Positions 17,498 through 26,727 are shown, counted from the stretch's first letter. The stretch is DNA of 59,467 nt from Finegoldia magna (GCF_003182075.1 NZ_QGTH01000013.1:1-59467); one strand, 5' to 3'. Translations and numbers: made by a program. Notes: a model not told the origin generated them from the letters alone.

Positions 17498-18106
17498 ATG
17501 AAACCGTATATTGTGGGAGTCGCAGGTGGAAGTGCTTCAGGCAAGACTGAAATCGTAAAGACTTTGAAAAAACATTTTGAAGATAAAATAGAAATTATTG
17601 AACACGATAATTATTACTTTGCTCATGACAATTTGACTATGGATGAACGTGCTAGTTTGAATTACGATCATCCCCAAGCTTTTGAAACAGATTTATTGAT
17701 TGAGCATGTTAAAAAAATTATAAATAATGAAGAAATCGACATTCCAACTTACGATTTTACAATTCACACTAGAAGCTCTGATACTTTGAAGAAAAGTCCA
17801 AAGCCAATTGTGATTGTAGAGGGAATTTTGGTTTTGGAGAATGAAGAACTTCGTAATTTAATGGATATGAAAGTCTTCGTAGACTGCGATGGAGATGTCA
17901 GACTCATAAGAAGAATTACAAGAGATGTCGTGGAACGTGACAGAACTATTGAATCGATTTTGACTCAATATATGGAAACTGTAAAGCCAATGCATGAGCT
18001 TTTTGTGGAACCTAGTAAGAAATTTGCCGATTTGATTGTGCCAAAGGGTGGCAAGAACAAGGTTGCTATCGATGTGCTTATCAATCATTTGGCTACGAAA
18101 CTATAA
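17498..18106 (+). CDS. udk: Uridine kinase
   Basis: A 202-residue kinase that phosphorylates uridine or cytidine to the monophosphate (pyrimidine salvage). The P-loop GGSASGKT is at residues 10-17. The segments HDNYY, NYDHPQAF (nucleoside binding) and PTYDFTIHTR are diagnostic for Udk, and VEGILVL carries the Walker B region. It precedes the T-box of tyrS but has its own promoter. Such kinases act on nucleosides that are not cleaved by a hydrolase like the one at 5876. Confidence 0.92.
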   Translation: MKPYIVGVAGGSASGKTEIVKTLKKHFEDKIEIIEHDNYYFAHDNLTMDERASLNYDHPQAFETDLLIEHVKKIINNEEIDIPTYDFTIHTRSSDTLKKSPKPIVIVEGILVLENEELRNLMDMKVFVDCDGDVRLIRRITRDVVERDRTIESILTQYMETVKPMHELFVEPSKKFADLIVPKGGKNKVAIDVLINHLATKL

Positions 18107-18121
18107 AAAAACATTTTGCTA

Positions 18122-18150
18122 TTGACTAAAATTAGTTTCTAGTATAAAAT
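18122..18150 (+). promoter_or_regulatory. Promoter of the tyrS T-box transcript
   Basis: TTGACT (18122-18127), a 17-base spacer and TAAAAT (18145-18150). Transcription would begin just before the T-box stem I at 18157. Confidence 0.75.
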
Positions 18151-18156
18151 TTTAAT

Positions 18157-18313
18157 AACTCAATAGAAAATTATGATTGTGACCAGTACCGATTATTCGG
18201 GAATTACAACACATGAGTTTTCAAGGTAGTTTCATACTTTGCATGGAACATAAGCTTTTGATAAGAAAGGTGGTACCGCGTAAATTCGCCCTTTCGTGTC
18301 AAGAGTTTTTTTA
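18157..18313 (+). promoter_or_regulatory. Tyrosine T-box riboswitch with a short stem I
   Basis: The T-box sequence AAGGTGGTACCGCG is at about 18267-18280. A terminator stem pairs CTTTTGA...GAAAGG (18255-18270) with CCTTTC...TCAAGAG (to 18305), followed by seven T. Stem I closes with AACTCA (18157-18162) and TGAGTT (18214-18219). The AGTA and GAA sides of the specifier loop are visible, and a UAC (Tyr) triplet followed by A sits on the 3' side. Stem I is only about 63 bases and ends in CCGA-TTAT-TCGG. Uncharged tRNA-Tyr would favour the antiterminator and turn on tyrS. Confidence 0.88.
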
Positions 18314-18330
18314 TTTTATAGGAGGATTTT

Positions 18331-19578
18331 ATGATTAATTACGAATTTGAACATGAAAATGTGTATGACGAATTGGTAGCGCGTGGATATTTTGAACAAG
18401 CTACATACGAAGATGAATTGAGAGATTTACTCGGAAAAGAAAGAGTTCCATTTTACATTGGATTTGATGCGACTGCAGATAGTTTGACTATTGGTCATTT
18501 TATTCAATTGATGGTTATGATGAGAATGCAAGCTCACGGTCACATTCCGATTTGTCTTTTAGGTGGCGGAACTACAATGATTGGAGATCCTTCTGGTCGT
18601 AACGATATGAGAAGTATTATGACTAAGGAAGTTATCAACGAAAACGCGAGAAGATTTTATTCTCAAATGACAAGATTCATCGATTTTGGTGAAGACAAGG
18701 CATACATTGAAAACAACAAGGATTGGTTGTTGAATTTAAATTTCTTGGATTTCATGAGAGAAATCGGCGTTCATTTTTCTGTAAATCAAATGTTGACTTT
18801 GGAAAGTTACAAAAACAGAATGAAAAAAGGCCTAACATTTTTCGAATTTAGTTATATGTTGATGCAATCATACGATTATTTGGTATTGTACAGAAAATAC
18901 GGTTGTAAATTACAAATGGGCGGTTCTGATCAATGGTCTAATATTTTGGGCGGATACGATTTGGTTAGAAAATTAGAAAACGACAAAGTTTACGCTATGA
19001 CTTTCAAGCTTTTAACTACTGCTGACGGAGTTAAAATGGGTAAATCACAAAAAGGCGCTGTGTGGTTGGACGAAAACAAAACAACTCCTTACGATTTGTT
19101 CCAATACATGAGAAATGTAGACGATAGAGATGTGGAAAAATTCTTGTTGATGTTGACATTCTTGCCAACTGAAGAATGTAAGAGACTTGGTAATTTAGAG
19201 GGAAGTGACATCAATAAAGCTAAGGAAGTTTTGGCATTTGAAGTGTGCAAATTAGTTCACGGAGAAGAAAAAGCAGAAGAAGCTCGTCAAACAGCAAATG
19301 CATTGTTCAATTCAAACGCTGTTGATGAAAATATGCCAACAACTGAAATGAAAGCTTTGGATTTTGAAAATGGAATTGGTTTGTTGAATTTGTTGACAAT
19401 GACAGGACTTACTCAATCAAACAGTGAAGCGCGTAGACTTGTAACTCAAAACGGAATTTCTGTTAACGACAACAAGGAATCTGATCCAAAAAGAATTGTA
19501 ACAATTCACGATTTTAACGACGATGAACTTATCATAAAAAAAGGAAAGAAAGTATATCACAGAGTAAAATTAGTATAA
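18331..19578 (+). CDS. tyrS: Tyrosyl-tRNA synthetase
   Basis: A 415-residue class I synthetase that charges tRNA-Tyr. The HIGH-type motif is SLTIGHF (His56) and the KMSKS motif appears as KMGKS (about 235-239). The segment QMGGSDQWSNI is the tyrosine-binding loop. The C-terminal 70 residues form an S4 RNA-binding domain (SNSEARRLVTQNGISVNDNK). It is controlled by the T-box directly upstream. AGGAGG precedes the ATG. Confidence 0.95.
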   Translation: MINYEFEHENVYDELVARGYFEQATYEDELRDLLGKERVPFYIGFDATADSLTIGHFIQLMVMMRMQAHGHIPICLLGGGTTMIGDPSGRNDMRSIMTKEVINENARRFYSQMTRFIDFGEDKAYIENNKDWLLNLNFLDFMREIGVHFSVNQMLTLESYKNRMKKGLTFFEFSYMLMQSYDYLVLYRKYGCKLQMGGSDQWSNILGGYDLVRKLENDKVYAMTFKLLTTADGVKMGKSQKGAVWLDENKTTPYDLFQYMRNVDDRDVEKFLLMLTFLPTEECKRLGNLEGSDINKAKEVLAFEVCKLVHGEEKAEEARQTANALFNSNAVDENMPTTEMKALDFENGIGLLNLLTMTGLTQSNSEARRLVTQNGISVNDNKESDPKRIVTIHDFNDDELIIKKGKKVYHRVKLV

Positions 19579-19593
19579 TATTTTTAAAAATAG

Positions 19594-19638
19594 ACCTCGG
19601 CGATTTTGAATTGATTTTCAAAGTTTGCCGGGGTTTTG
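19594..19638 (+). terminator. Terminator of tyrS
   Basis: ACCTCGGC (19594-19601) pairs with GCCGGGGT (19627-19634), one T-G pair, followed by TTTTG. Confidence 0.7.
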
Positions 19639-19680
19639 TGTTATAATTAAGTAAATTTAAAAATATATGTGGAGGTTAAA

Positions 19681-21204
19681 ATGAAAAAATTATTCAAATT
19701 TTTAACTAGTAGAATAATGCTTTTGGCAATTGTATTTATCATTCAAATTTCACTATTAGTTTATTTGATTTTAAGTTTCCAAAGAAATTTTGTGTATGTC
19801 TACACATTAAACATTATAATATCCTTCGCTTTTACTATAATGGTGGTCAACACCGATGTAAACCCGAGTTTCAAACTAGGATGGCTCATTCCTATATGGA
19901 TATTCCCGTTGTTTGGAGCGGTGTTCTATTTGTTTTTCAGAAGAAACAGATTCGTTCGTGCACAACAAAGACGAATGGATAAGATTAGTTCAACGTTTAA
20001 CAACCATATTTTGTCGAATGGTAATGTAATTGACGAACTGGAGGGCGACTCCAAGTCCATCGCAACTTACATAAACACAACAGCTCATGCTCCTGTATTT
20101 TCTAAAACAAGTTCGAAATATTTGAAAAACGGTGAAGTTTTCTTTGAATATTTGATGAAAGATTTAAAAAACGCAAGAGATTATATTTTCTTGGAGTTTT
20201 TCATAATCGAAGAAGGTTATATGTTTAATAATATTCTGGAAGTTTTGGAACAAAAAGTAAAAGAGGGAGTCGACGTCAGGATTTTGTACGACGATTTCGG
20301 CTGCATCACCAAACTTTCACGTAGATATTACAAAAAACTAGAAGAAAAAGGCATCAAGGTTCAAGTTTTCAATAAAATCAGAGTTCTACCAATGCCCCGT
20401 CACAATAATAGAGACCACAGAAAAATTGTCGTTATCGACGGAAAAGTCGCTTACACTGGCGGATTTAATTTGGCAGATGAGTACATGAATAAAATCCAAA
20501 GATTTGGATATTGGAAAGACACTGGAATTAGAGTTACTGGTGATGGTGTGTGGTCATTTACAATAATGTTTTTGTCCATTTGGGAGTTGTACGACGAAGA
20601 AGAACTAGACTACAAATATTACTTCGAAAAAACTGTTCGTGATGTTTCTGAAAACGAAGGTTACTGCCAACCTTACACTGATTCCCCACTGGATAATATA
20701 CCCGTTGGAAAAGGTACGTACTTGCAATTATTATCACGTTCCAGAAAATATTTCTACATCACAACACCGTACTTAATCCCTTCTGATGATATGATAGATT
20801 CACTTAGAGATGCTGCTCAGAGCGGTGTCGATGTTAGAATCATAACTCCGGGAATACCAGATAAGAAATTAGTGTATATGGTTACAAGAACTTACTACAA
20901 AACGCTTTTGGAAGCTGGTGTTAGAATTTTCGAATATACTCCGGGATTTTTACACGCAAAAAGTTGTGTATCAGATGACAAACATTGCGTCGTCGGCTCA
21001 ATTAATTTGGATTTTAGATCCTTGTATCTACATTTTGAAAACGGAGCGATGTACTACGATTCACACATAGTCGATGACTTAAAGGAAGATTTCTTGGAAA
21101 TGCAATCACAATCACAAGAAATATTTTCACGACAATTGGAAAACCAAAGCGTATTTAGAAAAATACTATCCGTAATTCTGAAAGTATTCTCGCCAATGAT
21201 ATGA
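19681..21204 (+). CDS. cls: Cardiolipin synthase (phospholipase D family)
   Basis: A 507-residue membrane enzyme that makes cardiolipin from phosphatidylglycerol. Two N-terminal membrane helices (residues about 10-32 and 38-60) and a hydrophobic LIPIWIFPLFGAVFYLFF segment are followed by two HKD motifs. These are HRKIVVIDG (His246) and HAKSCVSDD (His425), each with the trailing GGFN or GSIN. The GGAGG at 19671-19675 decides for ATG 19681 rather than the in-frame GTG at 19669. The stop overlaps the next gene's ATG (ATGATGA), so the two genes are coupled. Confidence 0.93.
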   Translation: MKKLFKFLTSRIMLLAIVFIIQISLLVYLILSFQRNFVYVYTLNIIISFAFTIMVVNTDVNPSFKLGWLIPIWIFPLFGAVFYLFFRRNRFVRAQQRRMDKISSTFNNHILSNGNVIDELEGDSKSIATYINTTAHAPVFSKTSSKYLKNGEVFFEYLMKDLKNARDYIFLEFFIIEEGYMFNNILEVLEQKVKEGVDVRILYDDFGCITKLSRRYYKKLEEKGIKVQVFNKIRVLPMPRHNNRDHRKIVVIDGKVAYTGGFNLADEYMNKIQRFGYWKDTGIRVTGDGVWSFTIMFLSIWELYDEEELDYKYYFEKTVRDVSENEGYCQPYTDSPLDNIPVGKGTYLQLLSRSRKYFYITTPYLIPSDDMIDSLRDAAQSGVDVRIITPGIPDKKLVYMVTRTYYKTLLEAGVRIFEYTPGFLHAKSCVSDDKHCVVGSINLDFRSLYLHFENGAMYYDSHIVDDLKEDFLEMQSQSQEIFSRQLENQSVFRKILSVILKVFSPMI

Positions 21205-21872
21205 TGAAAAGAAATAATCTAATCGATACGTTAAGGGGATTTGCAATTGTCAACATGGTAATTTACCATTTGTTGTTCGATTTGGTCTACATGGAAAATT
21301 TCAAAATTGAATGGTTTGAAAACACACCAGGCATGATTTGGGAGAGATTCATCTGCATCAGCTTCATTTTGATATCGGGCTATTGCTTCAACCTATCTCA
21401 CAATCACAAGAAACACACCATCACGCTTTTTATCGTGGCTATGGTTTTGAGTGTGGTGACGTATTTCTTCGCAAATGAGTTTTTCATAGTCTTCGGAATA
21501 ATTCATCTGTTGTGCTTGGCATCATTCATAACGATTTTTGTCGACAAATTAACCCTTAACAAAAAAATATTGTGTGTCCTATCTTTTGTAATGTTCATTC
21601 TAACTTACAAAATAAGCTCTCATCCAATGAATATAAGTACCAATCTGTTTAGTTTCGTGGGATTCTACAACGATAAGTTCTACAGTGGCGACTATTTCCC
21701 ATTACTACCTTGGTATTTTATGTATTTGGTTGGATATTGCGCAGGAGACTTTTTAGATATAAAATTAAATGTAAGAGAGAATTTATTATCTAAAATGGGC
21801 AAAAAAAGTTTGATGATTTATTTAATTCACCAACCTATAATAATGATAATTGTACAAATCGTAAAAATTTAA
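21201..21872 (+). CDS. Membrane protein of the DUF1624/acyltransferase-like type
   Basis: A 223-residue protein with about seven membrane segments. It starts RNNLIDTLRGFAIVNMVIYHLLFDL, the conserved opening of the heparan-alpha-glucosaminide acetyltransferase-like (DUF1624) family, with a conserved Arg and His in the first helix. It probably transfers an acyl group to a cell-envelope glycan or lipid; the acceptor is unknown. It is coupled to cls by a four-base overlap and followed ten bases later by a lipid kinase, forming an envelope-lipid operon. Confidence 0.78.
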   Translation: MMKRNNLIDTLRGFAIVNMVIYHLLFDLVYMENFKIEWFENTPGMIWERFICISFILISGYCFNLSHNHKKHTITLFIVAMVLSVVTYFFANEFFIVFGIIHLLCLASFITIFVDKLTLNKKILCVLSFVMFILTYKISSHPMNISTNLFSFVGFYNDKFYSGDYFPLLPWYFMYLVGYCAGDFLDIKLNVRENLLSKMGKKSLMIYLIHQPIIMIIVQIVKI

Positions 21873-21882
21873 GGAGGATTTA

Positions 21883-22782
21883 ATGAATAAATTCAAAAAA
21901 TCTATCGTTATGTATCACGATAATTCAGGACAACAAGATATATTTGAAGTATTAGGCAAATGTAGTCCTAATATATTAAAATTATCAAATGAAACAGTGT
22001 TTTTTCAAAGCGAAGAACAAGGTGATTTCTACAAAAAATGTGAAGAATTAAAAGATTTTGATTTGGTAATCGTAGTTGGGGGTGATGGAACAATAAACGA
22101 AGTCATCAACGGATTATACGATTACGATATGGATCCTGTTATAGGAATTATTCCTGGAGGATCGTTCAACGATTTTTCAAGAACTGTCAACATCGGAGCA
22201 AATCCAGTAGAGGCAAGTGAGAATTTGTTAGATGCAGAAGTCAAAGAATACGACTGTATATTAAATGACGACAAAATCGCTCTGAATTTCTGGACAGTAG
22301 GAATGGCATCCGAAAACGCACAAAAAATGCAAGACGCTGACAAATCAACATTTGGTGTGTTGACATACATTCCAAAAGTTTTTGAAACATTAACACAAGA
22401 CAATTCATTTGATTATGAAATGGAACTCGACGGCGAAACAGTAAAAGGAAATGCCGTTATGGTATTTGTCGCTAACGGATTGTACTCAGGAGGAGTTGAA
22501 GTTCCAATCTCCGACATCAGCCCAAGCGATGGAGTGTTGAATGTGTTTGTAGTTGAACAATCAAATATCGGAGCGTTCAAAGCAATGTTCGGACAATCAA
22601 ACAGCTTTGATTTCAACGAACAAAACGAAGGCGTTCAAACATTCAAAGCAAAAGAAATAAAGTTCATCTCACCTGAAGGATTAGTCGCAGATACAGATGG
22701 CGAATTGTACCAAAAAACACCATCGAACATCAAAGTCGTAGAAAAAAGATTCAAATTCTTATCCAAACCATTAGAACAATAA
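21883..22782 (+). CDS. Diacylglycerol/lipid kinase family protein
   Basis: A 299-residue cytoplasmic kinase of the DAGK catalytic (YegS/DgkB) family. The nucleotide motif VVGGDGTINEVING has GGDGT at about residues 66-70. A second conserved piece is IIPGGSFNDFSRT, normally G-T-x-N-D in the family; here Thr is replaced by Ser and one residue differs. It is the last gene of the cls operon; diacylglycerol recycling would fit. An AAGGAGG precedes the ATG. Confidence 0.87.
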   Translation: MNKFKKSIVMYHDNSGQQDIFEVLGKCSPNILKLSNETVFFQSEEQGDFYKKCEELKDFDLVIVVGGDGTINEVINGLYDYDMDPVIGIIPGGSFNDFSRTVNIGANPVEASENLLDAEVKEYDCILNDDKIALNFWTVGMASENAQKMQDADKSTFGVLTYIPKVFETLTQDNSFDYEMELDGETVKGNAVMVFVANGLYSGGVEVPISDISPSDGVLNVFVVEQSNIGAFKAMFGQSNSFDFNEQNEGVQTFKAKEIKFISPEGLVADTDGELYQKTPSNIKVVEKRFKFLSKPLEQ

Positions 22783-22793
22783 AAATATAGAAG

Positions 22794-22826
22794 AAAAGCT
22801 AACTCAAAAATGAGTTAGCTTTTTTA
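22794..22826 (+). terminator. Terminator of the cls operon
   Basis: AAAAGCTAACTCA pairs with TGAGTTAGCTTTT around a four-base loop, followed by T residues, 12 bases after the stop. Confidence 0.92.
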
Positions 22827-22843
22827 GGTTAAAATTTTAATAT

Positions 22844-22945
22844 AAAAAAGAGACCATCTGAGTGGTCTCCAGTTTAATCTAAGGTTAAAACAATATTAAG
22901 GGAGGAGATTGTTTCTTGAGATTAAACTTACTTTGTTTATACTTA
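22844..22945 (-). ncRNA. Candidate small RNA with a CUCCUCCC loop
   Basis: No open frame is present here, but the minus strand carries a complete small-RNA layout. A stem of ten pairs (22928-22919 with 22880-22871) encloses a second stem of about seven pairs (22914-22908 with 22894-22888). The loop is CTCCTCCCTTAAT. A separate terminator follows, GAGACCA/TGGTCTC (22869-22850) plus six T. The surface-protein gene upstream has its own terminator at 23014-23049, so this end belongs to another transcript. The promoter is only weakly indicated (TATTATATAAG near 22947-22957), so the 5' end is approximate. Confidence 0.55.
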
Positions 22946-23013
22946 TATAATAGACTATGAATGTGTACTAATTATGTTCAAATTAGTAGAGATTATGTTT
23001 TTTGTTTTTTAGT

Positions 23014-23049
23014 GAAAACGCAGCACATTATTTTTATGTGCTGCGTTTA
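23014..23049 (-). terminator. Terminator of the leucine-rich surface protein gene
   Basis: AAACGCAGCACAT and ATGTGCTGCGTTT form a 13-pair stem; on the minus strand it continues TTTTC. It lies directly after the stop codon at 23052. Confidence 0.88.
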
Positions 23050-23051
23050 GT

Positions 23052-26000
23052 TTACTTAATCAATTCTTTTACCACTGATTCATTTATTGAGTTTTCTCCA
23101 CCAAATACATTAACTTTTTCAAATTTTGATTCTTTGAAAGCTTGTTTTGTAGCTTCTGGAATTTCATTTGCTTCTGCTAATAATATTGGGCAATCAATGG
23201 AGCCTATTACTAAGCTGTCTGCTGGAACTGTTCCGTTTGCGATGTTAACTTCTACTCTATCTTTGAAGCCATATTCGTAGATTTTCTTTGCTGTTTCGTA
23301 ACGGTTTGCTCCTGCTATTCTTGTAGGGTTTGGAAGTTTGTTTTCTACTTCTTTAGAGATTGTCTTTTCTCCTCCTACAACTATTACTTCTTCGATTTGT
23401 TTCAATACTTCTTTTGCTTCTTGTGGTATGTTGTTTTGTTGTACTAGTAGTATTGGCATGTTGTTTTTGTTTGCTAATGGAGCTACTGTTAATGCGTCTG
23501 CGAATACTTCACCACTTGCTATTACAGCTTTCTTTGTTCCTGTTAGTTTGATTACTTCTTGTGCGATTTTTGCACTTGTTTCATAACGATTAGCTCCTGC
23601 TATTGTTCTAACGTTGTATTGTGATAGGCTGTCTTTTGTTTTATTTACTGATTTTTCTCCACCTATTACGATTACATTTTTAGCTTCTAATCTCTTGATT
23701 TCTTGTGCTACTACTGAATCTAATTGATCTTTTTTAACAAGTAGGATTGGTGCTTTTAATGCTTTCGATAATGCCGATGCTGATAAGCTGTCTGCGAATT
23801 GTTCGTAGTTTGCTACGATTACTGTGTCAGCAGATTCGTAGTATTTCTTGGATACTTCTACTGATGTTTGAATTCTGTCAGAACCTGCAACTCTTGTTGT
23901 AGTTTTTTGTTGTTCAGCTGGTGTGCTTGGTGTTGGTGTTACTGTACCAGGTTGATTTGGTGTTTTCCCTGGGTTATCACCTGGTTTTGTTGGATTTTCC
24001 TTTTCAAAATCTTTGCAAGCATCTTTTATTGCATTGAAAATTCCTTCCCTATGGTATTTTGCTCTATCATCAACTTTTCTGATTTTTCCAAGACTATCTA
24101 CATTTGATTTCAAAATATCTGAATAATTTAGCCCTTCATAATCATCCAAAGTCTCCAAAGCCAACATATGATAACCTTCATTATCTTCATCAACATTCAA
24201 AATCTCATTTCCGTATTCGTCTTTTTGTCCTTTTCCAATAGTGTAAGACATGTCTAACACATACAAGATTTTGCCGTTTTTGTCAAAATACACATTCATT
24301 CCAATATGATAGGATGGAATCGGAAGTGGCGTTTTAAGTTCAAAATGACCTTGTTTCATAATTGAATCCGCCATGTTCCCTTTGTTTTCAACAATATTAA
24401 TAAGATTTTGTAATTCTTTTGTTAAACGAGTTAATTTATTATCCACAACGGCAGAATTATTATAAGATTTTTTTGCGTATTCAAGTTTATCTTTCAAAAT
24501 CTCAGAATTTTGTGGATGATTTTTAATCGTTAATTCTCCTTTTTTAATTAATGAGTCTAACTTATATCGACTTACAAAAAATTGAGTATCATGGATGTAT
24601 TTTAACTTCGCACCCTCAGATAATTTGTCTTTTCTTAAAAGCTTCTCACCTTCAGCCTTCATATCTTCAAATTGCTTTTGAGTATCATCTCTGAGTTCTA
24701 TTAAATTTAACTTATTTAATTCATCCAAAACTTTTTTCAAATCATCTTTGTTTTTCGTAGTTTCTTCAGGATTAACAACAAAATTATTTCCATCAGCTAG
24801 TGTTTTTCCTTTAATTCTAACTAAAACTTTTTTGTAGTTATCCTCAACTTTGTTATCGTCAAATGCGTTAAATCTAATCTCTTTAATTTTATTCGAAAAA
24901 TCAATCTCTTTTAAATTATTGTATCTAAATGCTTCTTCTTTTACACTTTCCAAATTTTCGGGCAATGTAACCTTTGTAATGCTATTTTTGTAAAAAGTTT
25001 GAACAGATATTTCTTTTAATTTTGTTAATAAGCTCAAATCCAACTCAGATATTTTGTTATTACAAAAGGCCATTTCTCCTATTTTTTCAACTTTATCGCC
25101 CATAAACATTACATTTTGTGCATCGTTATTTCTAAAAGCTGAAATCCCAATTTCCCTAACATTTGGATAAATCACAATTGCAAATAATTTATTAATATGG
25201 AACGCACTACTTCCAATTATCTCAGTATTTTCACCTAATTCAAGCATTTCTATCTTGTTATTCATAAATGCTCCGTCTCCAATGATTTTCAGAGCCTCAG
25301 GTGCTTCAAATTCTGTCAAATAATTAGACTGGAATGCAAATTTCCCGATTTTTTTCACAGTTTTCGGAAGCTTTACGCTTTGTAAATCGTACTTATTCAA
25401 ACTACTATTTTCAAAATTCACATTTCGAAAAGCATCATCTCCAATTTCATCAACAACATATTTCCCATTCTTTTCAGGAATTACAAGATTTTTGTTTTCA
25501 CGAACTTTTAATTTTCCTATACTAGAAAATCCTAGAACTTTACCCTTATCAAATACAAAATCTTTTTCATCCCATTTTGAACTATCCACATCTACTGAAG
25601 TCGTCTTATCTTCTTCTGTCGGATTAACAATAGAAGAAGAATCTTTGTTGTCAACATTACCTTTTGACAAAAGCACAACTTTCAATGCATAATTTTCATC
25701 ACCAAGATTTCCATTAAACGCACCAATCTCAATTTTTTTCACACTATTTGGAAGCTTCACTTGCTTAATTTTATTATCTTGAAAAGCTTGTTCTTTTATA
25801 GTTTCTAATTTTTCACAATTAAATTCTATATCTGTAATTTGATTAGATTTAAATGCTCTTTCTCCTAAATTTCTTAAATTTTTAGGTAAAATAAGTTTGC
25901 CTTCTATTTGATTATCAAAAAATACTTGATCTCCCAAAAATTTCAAATTATCTGGTAATTTTATAGTCTTTAAACTTAGATGTGCAAATGCATAATCACT

Positions 26001-26474
26001 AATTTTAGTGATGGTTTTCGGCAAATTAACGCTTTTAATGTTACTATTTTCTTCAAAAGCATCTTGTCCAATATAAGTATATCCTTCAGGAATCTCTACA
26101 GATTCTATGTCTAATTGATGGAAATCCTCTCCTAGCTTTTTAATTTCGTTTCCATCAACATCTAAGTTGTTAACCTCTCCATTTTCGCCTTCTCTTTGAG
26201 TATACTCATCTATCGCACTACTCTTATTGTAGACAAATGCAAAACTTGCTATTTTTTTCAAATCTACATTTTCTTTGCTTTTTGTTGGTAGCACAACATT
26301 TCGATTTCTTTTTAGTTTTTGCACTCCACTTTTCGAAAAACCGTATACAGTATCTCCCACAATTTCAAAATCATCCGCTGTATATTTGTCATCAACGGCT
26401 TTAGAATTAATATTTAATCCAAAAAGCAAAGCAAATACAAAAACTAAAGAAAAAATAATCTTCTTTTTGTTCAT
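23052..26474 (-). CDS. Leucine-rich repeat (BspA-type) surface protein with CWB2 anchor
   Basis: A 1140-residue secreted protein. The signal peptide ends near NSKA-VDD (about residue 27). Two blocks of BspA-like leucine-rich repeats (LRR_5) lie at about 100-270 and 330-570, with units such as IKLPDNLKFLGDQVFFDNQI. A mostly helical charged region follows (570-830), then a Pro/Thr-rich linker (GKTPNQPGTVTPTPS). Three cell-wall-binding type 2 repeats close the protein (RVAGSDRIQTS, TIAGANRYETS, RIAGANRYETA). BspA-type repeats often mediate adhesion to host proteins or other bacteria. Its promoter is flanked by Fur-type boxes, so the adhesin may respond to iron or another metal. Confidence 0.92.
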   Translation of the reverse strand: MNKKKIIFSLVFVFALLFGLNINSKAVDDKYTADDFEIVGDTVYGFSKSGVQKLKRNRNVVLPTKSKENVDLKKIASFAFVYNKSSAIDEYTQREGENGEVNNLDVDGNEIKKLGEDFHQLDIESVEIPEGYTYIGQDAFEENSNIKSVNLPKTITKISDYAFAHLSLKTIKLPDNLKFLGDQVFFDNQIEGKLILPKNLRNLGERAFKSNQITDIEFNCEKLETIKEQAFQDNKIKQVKLPNSVKKIEIGAFNGNLGDENYALKVVLLSKGNVDNKDSSSIVNPTEEDKTTSVDVDSSKWDEKDFVFDKGKVLGFSSIGKLKVRENKNLVIPEKNGKYVVDEIGDDAFRNVNFENSSLNKYDLQSVKLPKTVKKIGKFAFQSNYLTEFEAPEALKIIGDGAFMNNKIEMLELGENTEIIGSSAFHINKLFAIVIYPNVREIGISAFRNNDAQNVMFMGDKVEKIGEMAFCNNKISELDLSLLTKLKEISVQTFYKNSITKVTLPENLESVKEEAFRYNNLKEIDFSNKIKEIRFNAFDDNKVEDNYKKVLVRIKGKTLADGNNFVVNPEETTKNKDDLKKVLDELNKLNLIELRDDTQKQFEDMKAEGEKLLRKDKLSEGAKLKYIHDTQFFVSRYKLDSLIKKGELTIKNHPQNSEILKDKLEYAKKSYNNSAVVDNKLTRLTKELQNLINIVENKGNMADSIMKQGHFELKTPLPIPSYHIGMNVYFDKNGKILYVLDMSYTIGKGQKDEYGNEILNVDEDNEGYHMLALETLDDYEGLNYSDILKSNVDSLGKIRKVDDRAKYHREGIFNAIKDACKDFEKENPTKPGDNPGKTPNQPGTVTPTPSTPAEQQKTTTRVAGSDRIQTSVEVSKKYYESADTVIVANYEQFADSLSASALSKALKAPILLVKKDQLDSVVAQEIKRLEAKNVIVIGGEKSVNKTKDSLSQYNVRTIAGANRYETSAKIAQEVIKLTGTKKAVIASGEVFADALTVAPLANKNNMPILLVQQNNIPQEAKEVLKQIEEVIVVGGEKTISKEVENKLPNPTRIAGANRYETAKKIYEYGFKDRVEVNIANGTVPADSLVIGSIDCPILLAEANEIPEATKQAFKESKFEKVNVFGGENSINESVVKELIK

Positions 26475-26498
26475 ACGAACCTCCTATTAAATTAATAA

Positions 26499-26574
26499 TG
26501 ATATTCTTTATCATCTAAAGAACTTTTTTTATTTTACTATAATCTCAATTTCTTTTCAATGATATTTATTATCA
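26499..26574 (-). promoter_or_regulatory. Promoter with two Fur-type boxes for the leucine-rich surface protein
   Basis: On the minus strand TTGAAA (26559-26554), a 17-base spacer and TAAAAT (26536-26531) form the promoter. Directly upstream, 26574-26560 reads TGATAATAAATATCA, one mismatch from the 7-1-7 Fur consensus TGATAATNATTATCA. A second, weaker copy (TGATAAAGAATATCA, 26513-26499) lies between the start site and the ribosome site. Binding at either would block transcription. Confidence 0.65.
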
Positions 26575-26675
26575 AATTAATTTTAAAAAAAGTTTCGTGC
26601 TTATCAATATCTTCAAACACATAATATTGAGCTAGCTAAAATTTTATACGTTACTTTTAGCAATCTTATATACAC

Positions 26676-26704
26676 AAAAACAGCTCTTAATAAATTAAAA
26701 GCTG
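26676..26704 (-). terminator. Terminator of the glycosyltransferase gene
   Basis: On the minus strand CAGCTTTTAAT and ATTAAGAGCTG form an 11-pair stem (one G-U) with a two-base loop, followed by TTTTTG. Confidence 0.88.
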
Positions 26705-26727
26705 CATTTAGTCAATTTTATATTCTA

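Noticed and set aside
22901-22963. Plus-strand AGGGAGGAG followed by a TTG as a possible short gene
   Set aside because: The frame has only about 14 codons. The purine-rich stretch is better explained as the complement of the sRNA loop on the minus strand.
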